A stretch of 64,000 nucleotides of DNA from Isoetes taiwanensis. Its lineage: Eukaryota; Streptophyta; Lycopodiopsida; Isoetales; Isoetaceae. The DNA lies in NCBI GenBank assembly GCA_021234155.1, contig JAJEKV010000023.1, forward strand, positions 6,347,945 through 6,411,944, written 5' to 3'. Each line of letters starts with the position of its first letter. The stretch's first letter is position 1. This document shows positions 35,111 to 45,699 of the stretch, piece after piece. The notes under the pieces are model-generated. The model ran no database searches, had not been told where the DNA came from, and saw only the letters and a list, made by a program, of their open reading frames with translations. Made by a program: the position numbers and the translations under genes.

Positions 35111-36839
35111 CTACTGCATATTAAAATTATCATTATTTATTACAATGAATCTTCAATATTGATGTACAACAATTTATTAAAAACATAGTACTTTTTTTTC
35201 CTTTCTATTCTGGTGCTTGTTTTTTATAATGCTTTCAGTCTCTTCAAGTCTATGCCTAAATTTTGCTATTTTTATGATTTGTGTTTCATAAGTACAAAGT
35301 TTTCGTCTAATAATGGGCCAAAATGGCATGAAAAAAAATGCAAACCTCTAGAAATTCTTAACAACTATCAAAAAAGGCTTATTTTAGAAACTTGGTGTTT
35401 TTTTAAAGGGAATCTTTGAAACGGGAGTGATGCAACACTCCCGTTTAATTTGCAATCGTGTTCCAAAAGAAAAACACAATTGCAAAAGAGAAAAAATCCG
35501 AAACCACCATGGGAAAATAGAAAATTTAGAAGATCATGCGACATATAAAGAAACCTCCTGGCAACTAAACCCAAAATGGAAAAGGGAACAGATGAAAAGA
35601 TATACACTACCCAATCGAGAAACCCCATTACAAAATCTCCTGGCGGCATCAACATCCGATAGAAAACACAAATGCAAAGGAAAAAAATCGGAAACAACCA
35701 TAGGAAAACACAAAATTGATAAGATCAGGCCACGTATAAATGAATATGTAAGCAGCGAACTAAAACATAAAACGACTTGAACAATATAAAATCGTGAGCT
35801 AAGGAAACATAAAAGGCTAAGAGACAAGGACGAACCCAGAGCCATGAAACAAGTGCCACATTGGAACATACAAACGCGAAACAAGTTAACAAAACAACTT
35901 TCAAATCTTTCTGCAGGAAATCCGGAAAAAGAGAAACATACAGGATACTGCAGAATATTGCCCTTGAAAATATTCGAACAGAGCAGACATATCGAAGCAG
36001 AGTCACTGAGGATGAAGCGAATTCGTTGTGAGGAGGAACAGATTCGTCATGGGAAGGAGAAGCTCCGGAATTGGTGGCACCCGCCTCGGCAAGTTGCCCG
36101 TGCTCCCAACGAGATGCTTTCCTGCAGGTCCCTGATCTTACCTTTTGCCTGACTGAGCCAAGCAGATCTGCTCCGAGATCGAGTGCACACCGGATCTGAT
36201 ATAGGATATGGCAGAACCCTAGGCTAGAATAGCCAATAAAGAACCAATGCCAAAAGAATAAAAACATCTAACACATAGAAAAAATGCCTGCATCTAAGCA
36301 AAATGGAGGAGCCACCAAAAAATGTGTCCATTGATCGTATTCTGAGACAAGAAACCGGCAAAAGTAGGTCCCATTACGCCTAACAATATCACGGCAACTC
36401 TAGGTGCATAACTGACGAGGCAATTAAATTGATAGTCCAGTAAAGATGCGAACAACAAACATCGACATGACCCCAAGCAAAAAACCCCCGACATATTGAA
36501 TACTTGAAACACAAGCCATGTAGCAAGATTGAAAATAACGATATGGAACAAGCATGGGAAGGGTCGACCCAAATGACGGAAAATCTAATGTAAATGTGGC
36601 TCATAATGCCTTCCAAGGGAGATGTAAAGGGGGCACAGATAACCTATGCAACCATTATAAAATATGAAAAGCTATGAAAAGGCCATGGGGCATAAGACAA
36701 ATAAGAGCCGATGGAGAAAATAGGCCTATAGCCTATCATGGTAAAGGATGGAGCTCACAAAGCGGAAAAGGGTACGCTAGAAGCACAGAAAAGATAAAGG
36801 AGAACTATAGAAAGATGTTGAGGTTGGATATGAGGGTAA

Positions 36840-36960
36840 AAAATGCTGGATTCAACCAGCCGAAGGTGGCAGGGCGGATCCGGCAGGCTCAGAAAGAGAG
36901 GAGGGCAAGAAACGCTGGATTCAACCAGCCGAAGATGGCAGGGCGGATCGGCGGCCCAGA
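36840..36960. repeat. 75-bp tandem duplication
   Basis: The segment gctggattcaaccagccgaa with its following ~55 bases occurs twice in a row, first near 36844 and again near 36919. Confidence 0.7.
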
Positions 36961-38124
36961 ACTCCTGCCTAGCAGCGATCTGCATGCCGGAACACAGGAA
37001 TCCGACTACTCCTTCTGTCTGCCAGAAAACCGTCCCCTGCAAAAAAAGCAAAGAAGCAGAAACATCGAAGGAGATTGGCCGATCTGCTGTCCCAGAACAA
37101 TCAAATTGCAAACATGTGAAATAAGATGCAAAGAGAAAACCAGGAGAAATCCGCGTGGCAAGGAGACGATTTATAGAATAGGGGCGACTGCTGTGGAACT
37201 GTCGATTCGTATCCAAGGCCATGGAGCCATCGCTAAATCAAAGGTGAAAAGGAAGAATCAAAGGCTAGATATCCGCCCCATGTGATTGCATGGCAATGCC
37301 GCGTAGCCTGAGATCCACTGCCTCCCAAGGATCGAGCAGGAGGAAGCCCTTGCATGTTGGACTGGAACAAGATCACACACAAAGATAGACACGCTCCTTT
37401 AGCGGATTGCCGTTGGATGATCGTTAACAGGGAACTCCAGGCCGTCGTCAAGCATGCTAAGCATAATAGAACAATTCGCGCATTACCTCTGCAAAACCAA
37501 TCCGCTTGTAGACTCTGTGAGAAGAAAAAGTACACGCCCAATGCATAAAACAACGATCAGAAACGAATTGGCAGAAGACATGGCTTTGAAGCAAAATTGG
37601 ATCAGGCAAATTGACCAGAAACAAGTAAGATGCCACCAAATCTTCCTCTGGAACATGACTATTGGCATGCAACATGATCGGAAAGAAACCCATACCTCAA
37701 AATCCTAGGACGATAGGCATGCATCGAAATGAGAAAAAAGAAAACCAAAGCTCATAAGCTATACCGTGCAAATGCCCAATCGAGGAGGCAAATGAACTAA
37801 ACTTTGTAAATCAAGAGCTGTACATATGAGAAAAGGAGGAAGGCAAACTGAGGCTAGAAGATCCAAGATCAGGCTGGGAGGAAAGAACCAATGGAGAAAA
37901 CAAACTGAGGCTAGAAAATCCAAGATCAGGCTGGAAAGAAGCAATGGAGAAAGCAAACCGAGGCTAGAAGATCCGAGAGAAGGCGGAAAAGGAGGGAAGC
38001 CACGAGAGGAGAAGAAGAGCTGCTGTGAGAAGACGCCGATAACCGAGCCAAAACGGAAAAGGCCTAATATAGGCGCTCGTCCCTCCCCAGAATGGCGATC
38101 CGATGGCTCGGATCGATGGGATTC

Positions 38125-38900
38125 TTCGTATACCATGTAATTGCTATCAAATTACAAATTTAGCATTGTATACAGATACCCATAAATTCATCCATCCTTT
38201 ATGCAGAGTAAACTTTGGGCATAATCTTTTGCCAATCACAAAGCACATGAAAGATCTATGTAGCAGAAGAAACTTTGTTTCTTGTAAATTTTCAATCCAA
38301 GATTCAATGATCTTTGTTTCAAATTCAATGCAACTTGGCTACAAGAATATACTCAGGGCAGAAGAGATTATCCTTCAAAAATTGATTCCAAAGATCAGAG
38401 GATTCTTCTTGGATAAAGCCACATGTTAATATTTGTTCCTGCTCAGTAATAGTAATCCATTTAGAGCTTATGAAGCAAGGAAATAGAAAATTGCTGACCC
38501 CCTACAAGGTCAAAATTGCAATGATCCTTCCTCGTATCCAACAAGGAACAAAAATCCAGTCCAAGAAAACTATGAACTGAAACTCCCATTTTTTTCATTA
38601 GTTTCCCCCCAGCAAGTCAGTTCACAAAAGAATTTTTGTGATACATGATCCTTGGATTTATGTCTTATTATCATTGAATTGACATCCATGTACTTTGAGT
38701 TTTAATATGTTTAATTGTTAATGAATTGAATCGATTTGAATGGATTTTTATCATTCAAGAAGACGAATAGGCCTATAGAACCCAATCAAAGAGTACAACA
38801 AACAAATTGCTATCAGAATTAATAATCCCTCCCCCCCAAAACGGTTTATGTCTTTTTGGTTTTTTTCAAATGGCTATTTTCATGAATTAGAAGGAAAAAA
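38125..38900. other. Unrecognised AT-rich DNA
   Basis: No gene or clear repeat is visible between the end of the purine-rich unit and the A-run at 38888-38910. Confidence 0.4.
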
Positions 38901-39504
38901 AAAAAAAAAAACCTTTAGTCTTGTACAAGACCTTATATCAAAAGTCCTATTTAGGACAGTTGGCATCAATTAGCAGCCTAAATCATAGATAGGTGTCATC
39001 TAATCATTAGCTATGACCCAGTCCAAGAACTATTAAATATCATGTATATTGCATGTAAAATTTATCCTGCGAGTATTAACTCAGTAATTTATCTACAGAT
39101 TAAACCAAAAGGACAATACAATCAGATGTACAACAATATGCACTTATTCCAATTATAATGTATAAAGAGTATAAATGCCCACAGATGTTTATGATCTGCT
39201 AAATCAGCTTATAATAGCAACTTTTCTGTCCACTTAATCTATCTGCATTAGGCTTAAAAAATAAGCCACTACAAATATTTTTAATTGATAGGGATAAAGT
39301 ATTACCATAAGCATCCCTTGTACTTTCAAAGTCAAAATTAGTCTTAGAACAAGGTATTGAAATTACCTTATGATAGAACTTAGGAAACACATTGTTTCAG
39401 CATTGCAGATAGTAACAATTACAAGTATTACCACCTTAGAGTCTTTGCACTTTTGAATTTGAAAGTCCATCAAAATAATTTAATAATAACTTCAATCCAG
39501 AGAG

Positions 39505-39616
39505 TAAGAGATTGGTTACCTGCAGCAGAACCAGAGAATAGTTAGCCAGATATGGGTAACATCCTAAGCCACTAGTAGGTAAGCAAATAATCTCTTAGGT
39601 TTTTCACCCTTCACCC
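39505..39616. ncRNA. Conserved hairpin family, member 1
   Basis: Stem TAAGAGATT/AATCTCTTA (39505-39513 with 39589-39597), internal loop, then TTACCT/AGGTAA (39516-39521 with 39577-39582). The tail ends ttcaccct as in the other members. Compared with member 2, A-T becomes G-C and C-G becomes T-A at two stem positions. Which strand would be expressed is unknown; the host gene runs on the minus strand. Confidence 0.5.
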
Positions 39617-40232
39617 TCTCAGAAGTTATGATTATTATACTTCTAACCCATCAACTTAGCTTCTATATACAAATATACTAGACCTATTCCACTATATGTA
39701 ATTTTATGCAAGGTAAGTCATATAATCCGCATATATCATTAATGTCAAATTACAAACAGACCTGTACTATCACAGTAAAGTGTCTACATTGACACACCTC
39801 AAATCCGTGCATAATTTCCTTTCATACATCCATGTTTTTTCCATTACTGCAAATGCTTCCTTTTTAGGATTTACAAAACCAAAAATTGAACACTATATGA
39901 CTGTCAGAACATCTGTATATTTAGTCTGCCCCATTGTTCAACATGCAAAATTGTTTTAAGGTAGGAAGTACTTGCACTTGTAGCTCTTGGAAAATCAGAT
40001 TGACTGCCATTTTTTTAGCATATAAAACAGGAGATATTTCTACCATTTATGCTTAAACCATAAAACAAAAGTATAGGCTTTGCAACATTTTGTAGATTGT
40101 CTTGCTGCCCACAAAAACTATCAAGACATCACTCTTGACCATTTACTTGATTCTTCTAAGCTCTCACTTGTTTGATCCATGCAACCTTTTAGCTAGAACA
40201 CACCATAACAGCAAAAAGTAGCACGATGGGAG

Positions 40233-40340
40233 AAGAATACCACGTACCTGCAGCCAAACAATACTGAGTTAGCATGAGAATGGTAAATCAGCAAGGGCCA
40301 AAAGGTACATTGGGTATTCTTGGCTCTTCGCCTTTCACCC
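40233..40340. ncRNA. Conserved hairpin family, member 2 (diverged)
   Basis: Stem AAGAATACC/GGTATTCTT (40233-40241 with 40313-40321), internal loop, then GTACCT/AGGTAC (40244-40249 with 40303-40308). A small GGC-TCTTC-GCC hairpin (40322-40332) and tttcaccc follow. Two stem positions differ from the 42202 member by compensatory A-T/T-A swaps. Confidence 0.5.
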
Positions 40341-40893
40341 ATCGTACCTTTTGCTCTTGATTAGTAACAGCGTACTTAGAAAACATAAATCATAACAATA
40401 AGCTTAACATAAGGAAATTTTTAGCCTTTTTACCATCAGGCTGTTTATTGTAGTGTTTTGTACACCTGGATAAACTTACAGGAACATGCCACATCCGTTC
40501 CTACTAGCAGCTATTTTAAATATGTGGCCTATCTCCACAAAATGTATAACCTCAGAAAGTATCAAAACATTCAGTTTTGTTGCCTGCACTATAATTATTC
40601 TATTCTATTCAATCTGCAACTTCTGTATTATCAGCCTTTTCTATAAATAGATCTAAGTCTATAGTGTTATTCTATGCTCCACCATATAGTGCGCATAAAG
40701 ATCTATGCCAAATGGAAATAGACATTACCTATTTAGACAGATTAAGGATAAAGTTTTAGTCTATCAATAGGGCATCTTATCCTGCAAGCTTACAACCAGA
40801 TTGACAAAGGGTATTTGTCATATTGGCTCTTGTATTTCTGATCACAGCTTGTACGATTTTTTCCAATAAATCTAGAGATAATGGAAAGTGTAC

Positions 40894-41265
40894 CTGAATA
40901 TCTTCATTATCAGAGTCTATTTCTTCCTCAAACTGTGTCTCAGGGACATACTGCTGTTCTGTATTAGCATAACCGCCATGGTAACCGGTTTGTCTTTTGG
41001 TAAAGCCACCTCTTCTTTTACCGCCATAACCGTCATTTCCTTCACTAAATCCACGTTTAGCATCAAAGCCCCTTCCTCCAGATCGCCTATCCATGCTCAG
41101 GTTCTCGAACTCAATAGATGTTTTGCACCAGCTGCACTCCCTATCAGTTTCAGGAAAATGCTCTTCTTCTGAGTTATCCTCTACAGATTCTCCATCTGAA
41201 TGGTAATCCATCCGATTGGATGGGTCTAGTAGGCACCCAGGAAATTCGTGGGTCTTCAATTCTGG
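40894..41265 (-). CDS. Acidic, Arg/Gly-rich exon of a host gene
   Basis: Open minus-strand exon, about 124 codons, starting after acceptor ccaggcag and ending at donor atattcag|gtacac. The N-terminal part has an acidic patch (DGESVEDNSEEEH) and a CSWC pair; the middle has RRSGGRGF and GGKRRGGF boxes, like RNA-binding RGG regions; the end is again acidic (EEEIDSDNEDIQ). The frame is phase 0 with exon 1 at 43517-43615, which suggests one gene on the minus strand. The acceptor could also lie further upstream (cgatag near 41291), in another phase. I do not recognise the family. Further exons should lie downstream (below 40890), but none is clear. Confidence 0.45.
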
Positions 41266-41395
41266 CTGCCTGGCAGCGCTCCAGCTATCGAGGTAGATCA
41301 GATATATCTTCAAAGGGAAACCAACCCTAAAATTTTGTCTTAACTAAAGTCGACTATTACTTTACATAAGGTAACCATTCCTTTACGTATTTCTT

Positions 41396-41765
41396 TCCAG
41401 GAAAAAAGAGAAAAGGGGTTTTTACTTGTTTCCCTAAGTTCAATAGCCAATCTTAAGCCTAACATTTTCCATGTATTCTGCATGTTATATTGATTCCCCA
41501 CTATAACCACCTGAAAAAGAAGGAAGGGGGGCTTTTAAATTTTTTCTATAAGTTCAAAATCCCATTTTAAGCCTAACTTATTCCATGCATTCTGCATGCC
41601 TAAGTGATTCCCCCTATAATCACAAGATTTTATTTTATCCAGAGAAAAGGAAGAAGGGGATTTTTAATGGTTTCACCAAGTTCCTGCACTTACTTTAGGC
41701 TTCAACCTTTTACATGCATTCAGCATGTTTAAGTGTTACCCCTTTATTAACACCAGATTAATACA
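41396..41765. repeat. Three ~125-bp tandem repeats
   Basis: Segments containing catgcattctgcatg and an A/G-rich stretch are repeated three times with moderate divergence (near 41470, 41585 and 41715), ending at an A-run. Confidence 0.55.
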
Positions 41766-42201
41766 TAAAAAAAAAAAAAAAAAACCTTTAAACCTGTACA
41801 AACAGACCTTCTACCTTTTCAAGACCTTTTGCAAAGACCTTGTCAAGGTACAATTTGCAGCCCTAAGTTGAAAACCAGGTATATTTCAACTTAGGCCATA
41901 ACATGGTTACATTTCTTAATAAAGTAAGACAATAAGTGGAAAGAATACCATAAAAACTTTTTTCCAAAAAGGACATAGATACAAGATAAGATAACTGATC
42001 TACAAAATCAGAGTAATAATATTAAACATCATTTCTGCAAAAGTCAGCAATACAATGATCTTTATCAAATATTAAAAACAACTAGACCACAAGCAAATTT
42101 CCAAATGAAATGGTCCAGAGATACTTCAGCATTGTTCTTCCATTTCCAAGTCTTGTAAGCTTATCCAAACTTGAACGAATTTGAAAAACATAAACAGGAG
42201 C

Positions 42202-42313
42202 AAGAAATCCCGTTACCTGCAGTAAACCAGAGGACAATTAGCCTTAAGCAGGGTAAAGCCCTAAGTACTAGCAGGTAAGCTACGGATTTCTTGGGCTTAT
42301 CGCCCTTCACCTT
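42202..42313. ncRNA. Conserved hairpin family, member 3 (array copy)
   Basis: Stem AAGAAATCC/GGATTTCTT (42202-42210 with 42284-42292), internal loop, then TTACCTGC/GCAGGTAA (42213-42220 with 42271-42278). It is followed by a small GGGC-TTATC-GCCC hairpin (42293-42305) and ttcacctt. Lies inside predicted intron 1 of the minus-strand host gene. Near-identical copies follow in the tandem array. Confidence 0.5.
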
Positions 42314-43516
42314 GAATGTTTAACTTTAAACAAAGTAGGCAGATGAGTTTTATCAGCAAAAAAAAGCCCATGGTCTCTGTCCTAAACTTATACTGCAATA
42401 AAGTATTACTTTTAGCATGCAGATTACACTTAGGCCCCTTAGAATCTAAATGTAAGGCCATTCATAAATCTTACACATTAAACATGTTAGCTACTGTTCT
42501 ATAATCAGAGCAGCAAATACCAAGTTAATTATTCTCCATGATTCCCAAATTAATCCACTTATGCAACAAATCCCCTTCAAGTTAGGAACAAAGGAAGGCC
42601 AAGTCTAAATCAAATACAATAATTCTAGTAGTTAGGCCAGCAAGCTAATTAGGCTCAGTATGCATTATGCAAGAAAGCCAACGCATGATTTCCTCTTAAA
42701 TGAAGATATGACAAAGCCTAAATCAGAAAAGGCTGGCAGTAAGAAGATAGATTTTCTAACAATTAGCATAGCAATCAAACGATATTAGCATCATGCATTA
42801 ATATCCGAATTACAGTCCAGATACCATAACCATATGCCTTTATTATTTTAGGCTATCATACCAGCATATTCCCTCAAGCATATTCTGATTACTGCAAGGA
42901 ATCTTGTCTACTAGAACAACGGATGACCTTACTGCCTAAGACCTTATACGGTTCCTTATGCAAAGATCAACACCATTATCAACTTGGTTTAATCAAACTG
43001 TTGCAGGAATATGGAGACAGGGTTACTCTATCCCTTGCAGCAATACACCTTACTAGAAGGATCTTTAGAAACACAGAGATAATCCCGCATTCGAAGATCT
43101 CCCTATATTAAGACTAAGTGCATTTCTAGCAACCAGACATCAAGCTTAGGCAAAGCATAGATCTAGCCATATAACATGTAGTGTTTACACTGCAGCACTG
43201 CACTTCATGCATAACTGAATTAAATATTTTCAGCTCTACACAGCCAAACATAGAGTTACACCTTATTAAGAAAACCACTTTCAAGCAATAAAAGAGACCA
43301 GATAAATCCAATTGTACATTAAGCATCATATGCACATCTAGATCTATTGCTTCTTGTGAGGATTAAACCAGAAATGGCCAATTAAGTTCTATTTGAAGCT
43401 AATTTCCCTTGTTAATATTATTATTCATATAATCTTCTATAGCTAGTTACACCAGCTAATCTATTCTTACTGCTAGATCTTGCAATAATAAAACAAATTC
43501 TAAAGACTATTCCAAC

Positions 43517-43615
43517 CTGATATTCTGGATAATGTCTGCCAAATTCTTGTGCAGCATCCATATTCATTCTGATAGGAGGGAAATATTTGATGCTTCTTTC
43601 CTCATGGTCCTCCAT
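43517..43615 (-). CDS. Probable first coding exon of the same host gene
   Basis: 33 codons from ATG 43615 to the donor TATCAG|GTTGG at 43517/43516, phase 0. Upstream sequence to ~43870 is leader-like. Copies at ~60120-60200 and ~63450-63540 belong to the tandem array. In those copies the donor reads CAA|GTTGG and CAT|GTTGG, so only this copy keeps a CAG|GT donor. Its link to the RGG-rich exon is inferred from phase and order, not shown. Confidence 0.4.
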
Positions 43616-45699
43616 AGATTTCGAATTTCAGCATCTCCTTGTGCCTTGACTCGGATCAGCAAATTGCTCTATGATTTCCAAAAATCTGTCCGATGAGCCC
43701 ATAAGGCATTCCAACCAATTTTCTAAAGGAAAATATCAATTAGCAAAGCTGCCTTATGTGTCATGGTCGCAGCATTCAGTTCTTTCTTTCATGCTTTGAA
43801 AAGCCGGAAGCAAAGATACAGCAAGATTGAATTGAGGAACAAGAGGCAAATGCAAAACTTCTGCTTCGTGGGCTTTATAGGCTTCTGATAAATGCCCTTG
43901 TTACCGTCTGTACCATCGAGCATGGTTTAGACTCATGCCTAAAGGCCAGAACACGACCGAATCAATCGGCACATTACAACATATTTTCTTTGCCCTGTAC
44001 AATGCCACAAACGAAACCCTAAGTTATACACGTTAAAAAAATTCTACTATTTCTTTTGCATATTATCTCGTTTCTCCAGCTCGTTGCCCAATGGTAGAAA
44101 ATCAAGTGGTCCAATATTTCAACCCTAGTCTAACCACTAACATTTCATCATATCTTTTCTCGGAGGCAATATACCATTATCTGCATAAAGCCCCGGCTTT
44201 GGTCATATAGTAGCAACCTGCTTTGAAAACTTCATATTGCCTCAAGTTACGCATAAAAATCTCCATCATTACTAATAATAAAAAAAGCCTGCCTCCTACC
44301 GTAGGTCAGGGTGGGCCAAAATTCATACATAGAGTTAGCAACAAGGAGAGTAGGATCTTGTTGCCAAAGCCCTACCCTACCTATATTGCCTAACTGTACC
44401 AGTTAAAGAGCCAAGTGGCAAGAAAGTTGACCAATAAAGTGAGCAAGAAATACCGCTTGGTAAGAGTACTAGTCTGTGCCAATTCCTGTCTATCCCATAT
44501 ATGTTCCAAAAATATAATCTTCAAAGCTCGCTGATATGGTCTGCAATAGCCCAATGGCAATTCATGGATTTCATAAGCCCAATGGCAGTTTATTTCATAT
44601 GACATTCTTCATGACAAAATATGCCAATATCACCATGTATAAACCTTACAAAAAGGTCTTGGTGAGGTTGCAATGAACAACACTATTCATATATAATAGT
44701 CTTCTCACTAAGTCATTGATAATCCAGCACAGTCTTAATAGAAAAGTCAGATTGCTTAATGTAAAACAGTAAAGTTGCACGTACCATACTCCAACTAGAG
44801 CAGGTGTCTCATGATGCATGAGTTGAGGTGCATTTCCTTATTCTTGTATATGCCAAGATACTTTGAACTGCAGAACTCGGGCTATTCTTTCTGCAATACT
44901 ATCTGAGTTGTACGAGTTCACCTATATCGATTGCTTGCATCAAAATAATCCTTTCCAGCATCCGTCATTTTACTTGTATTCTCCTAATAATCAACATAGT
45001 CATCAGTACATATGAATATTTTAACCGACCACCTGAAAATGAAGTAGCCATGATTATGGTCTCTAGTAAAACTAGGGAACTGAGCATTGATAAAAAAAAC
45101 GTTTAAACCTGTACAAACAGACCTTCTACCTTTTCAAGACCTTTTGCAAAGACCTTGTCAAGGTACAATTTGCAGCCCTAAGTTGAAAACCAGGTATATT
45201 TCAACTTAGGCCATAACATGGTTACATTTCTTAATAAAGTAAGACAATAAGTGGAAGGAATACCATAAAAACTTTTTTCCAAAAAGGACATAGATACAAG
45301 ATAAGATAACTGATCTACAAAATCAGAGTAATAATATTAAATATCACTTCTGCACTGCAAAAGTCAGCAATACGATCCTAATAGTCATCCTTGGCGGAAT
45401 GTGGTGGCGGCTATACGGGCGGACGCGAGCGCGAGCGCTACCCTGATCTATCTTAACCCTAACTAGGGTTCTATCACGATCAGGCTCAGTAATCGAGGTA
45501 AGCAGGTAAGGTAATTAGCATTACATCTCTAGATCTTGGATTTTTTGGGTCCCATCATCTTCCTGGAAAGGTAGATTCCGACCCTGCCAAAATTCCATAC
45601 TCTCGTCTCCCCATTCGACATTCCTCGTCTTTTTCTGACTCTCAATCATTCCCTTTCTCGTTTCATGCCCCTCTGTTAGCTCTGCAATTCCCTTGTACC

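Larger units (their letters stand above)
27020..35461. mobile_element. 8.4-kb TIR DNA element with DDE-type transposase and DNA methyltransferase genes
   Basis: Bounded by tccaaaa at both ends (27013-27019 and 35462-35468), a 7-bp duplication, or 8 bp with one mismatch. The ends CAAGATTGC and GCAATCGTG and the adjoining attaaacgggag/ctcccgtttaat are inverted repeats; aaagattccctt and its complement form a second subterminal pair. Inside are two divergent gene regions: a decayed transposase on the minus strand (27.4-30.6 kb) and a decayed intron-containing methyltransferase gene on the plus strand (31.3-35.1 kb). The cargo and gene count exclude a MITE; superfamily not certain. Hedged comparison: 8-bp duplications occur in hAT and KDZ elements. 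Confidence 0.75.
25018..36440. repeat. ~1.5-kb tandem duplication, second copy split by an insertion
   Basis: Segment 25018-26510 is repeated as 26518-27019 joined to 35462-36440. The second copy is interrupted exactly at catccaaaa, so the first copy (near 25510-25525) acts as the uninterrupted reference site. Divergence between copies is low. Confidence 0.75.
23606..38119 (-). mobile_element. 14.5-kb minus-strand purine-rich repeat unit carrying a nested element
   Basis: Begins TGGGAAGGGACT like its short neighbour and ends with the same palindrome (38096-38115), TATA-like site (about 38063-38073, minus strand) and CT-rich leader. It is flanked by gattc at 23601-23605 and 38120-38124. The body is A/G-rich on the plus strand with short tandem repeats (cctgaaaaaggaaagaacattagag units at 23650, 23770, 23875 and 24645; a 75-bp unit at 36842-36955; a ~66-bp unit at 37850-37970). 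Open frames on either strand look like by-products of composition. It contains a ~1.5-kb tandem duplication and the 8.4-kb element described separately. May be a non-coding RNA-type retroelement; class not determined. Confidence 0.5.

Noticed and set aside
36674-37285. 203-codon plus-strand ORF
   Set aside because: Covers a 75-bp tandem repeat in A/G-rich DNA and shows no domain; likely a chance frame.
22642-38119. Purine-rich units as an LTR retrotransposon with 22642-23600 as its LTR
   Set aside because: Only the last ~110 bp and first ~12 bp are shared with the far end, and gattc separates the units, so they are not an LTR pair.
42213-42290. Hairpin as recursive splice site (ttactgcag|gtaac on minus strand)
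   Set aside because: The junction matches the motif, but the symmetric pairing on the other arm explains it better; kept only as an alternative.
42202-42305. Intronic hairpin as a microRNA precursor
   Set aside because: Stem arms change on both sides between members and have a large asymmetric internal loop, unlike a conserved mature miRNA duplex.
42923-43111. 62-codon ORF repeated at 57049 and 62847
   Set aside because: Shared only because of array duplication. The copies differ by indels, and the changes do not favour synonymous sites.
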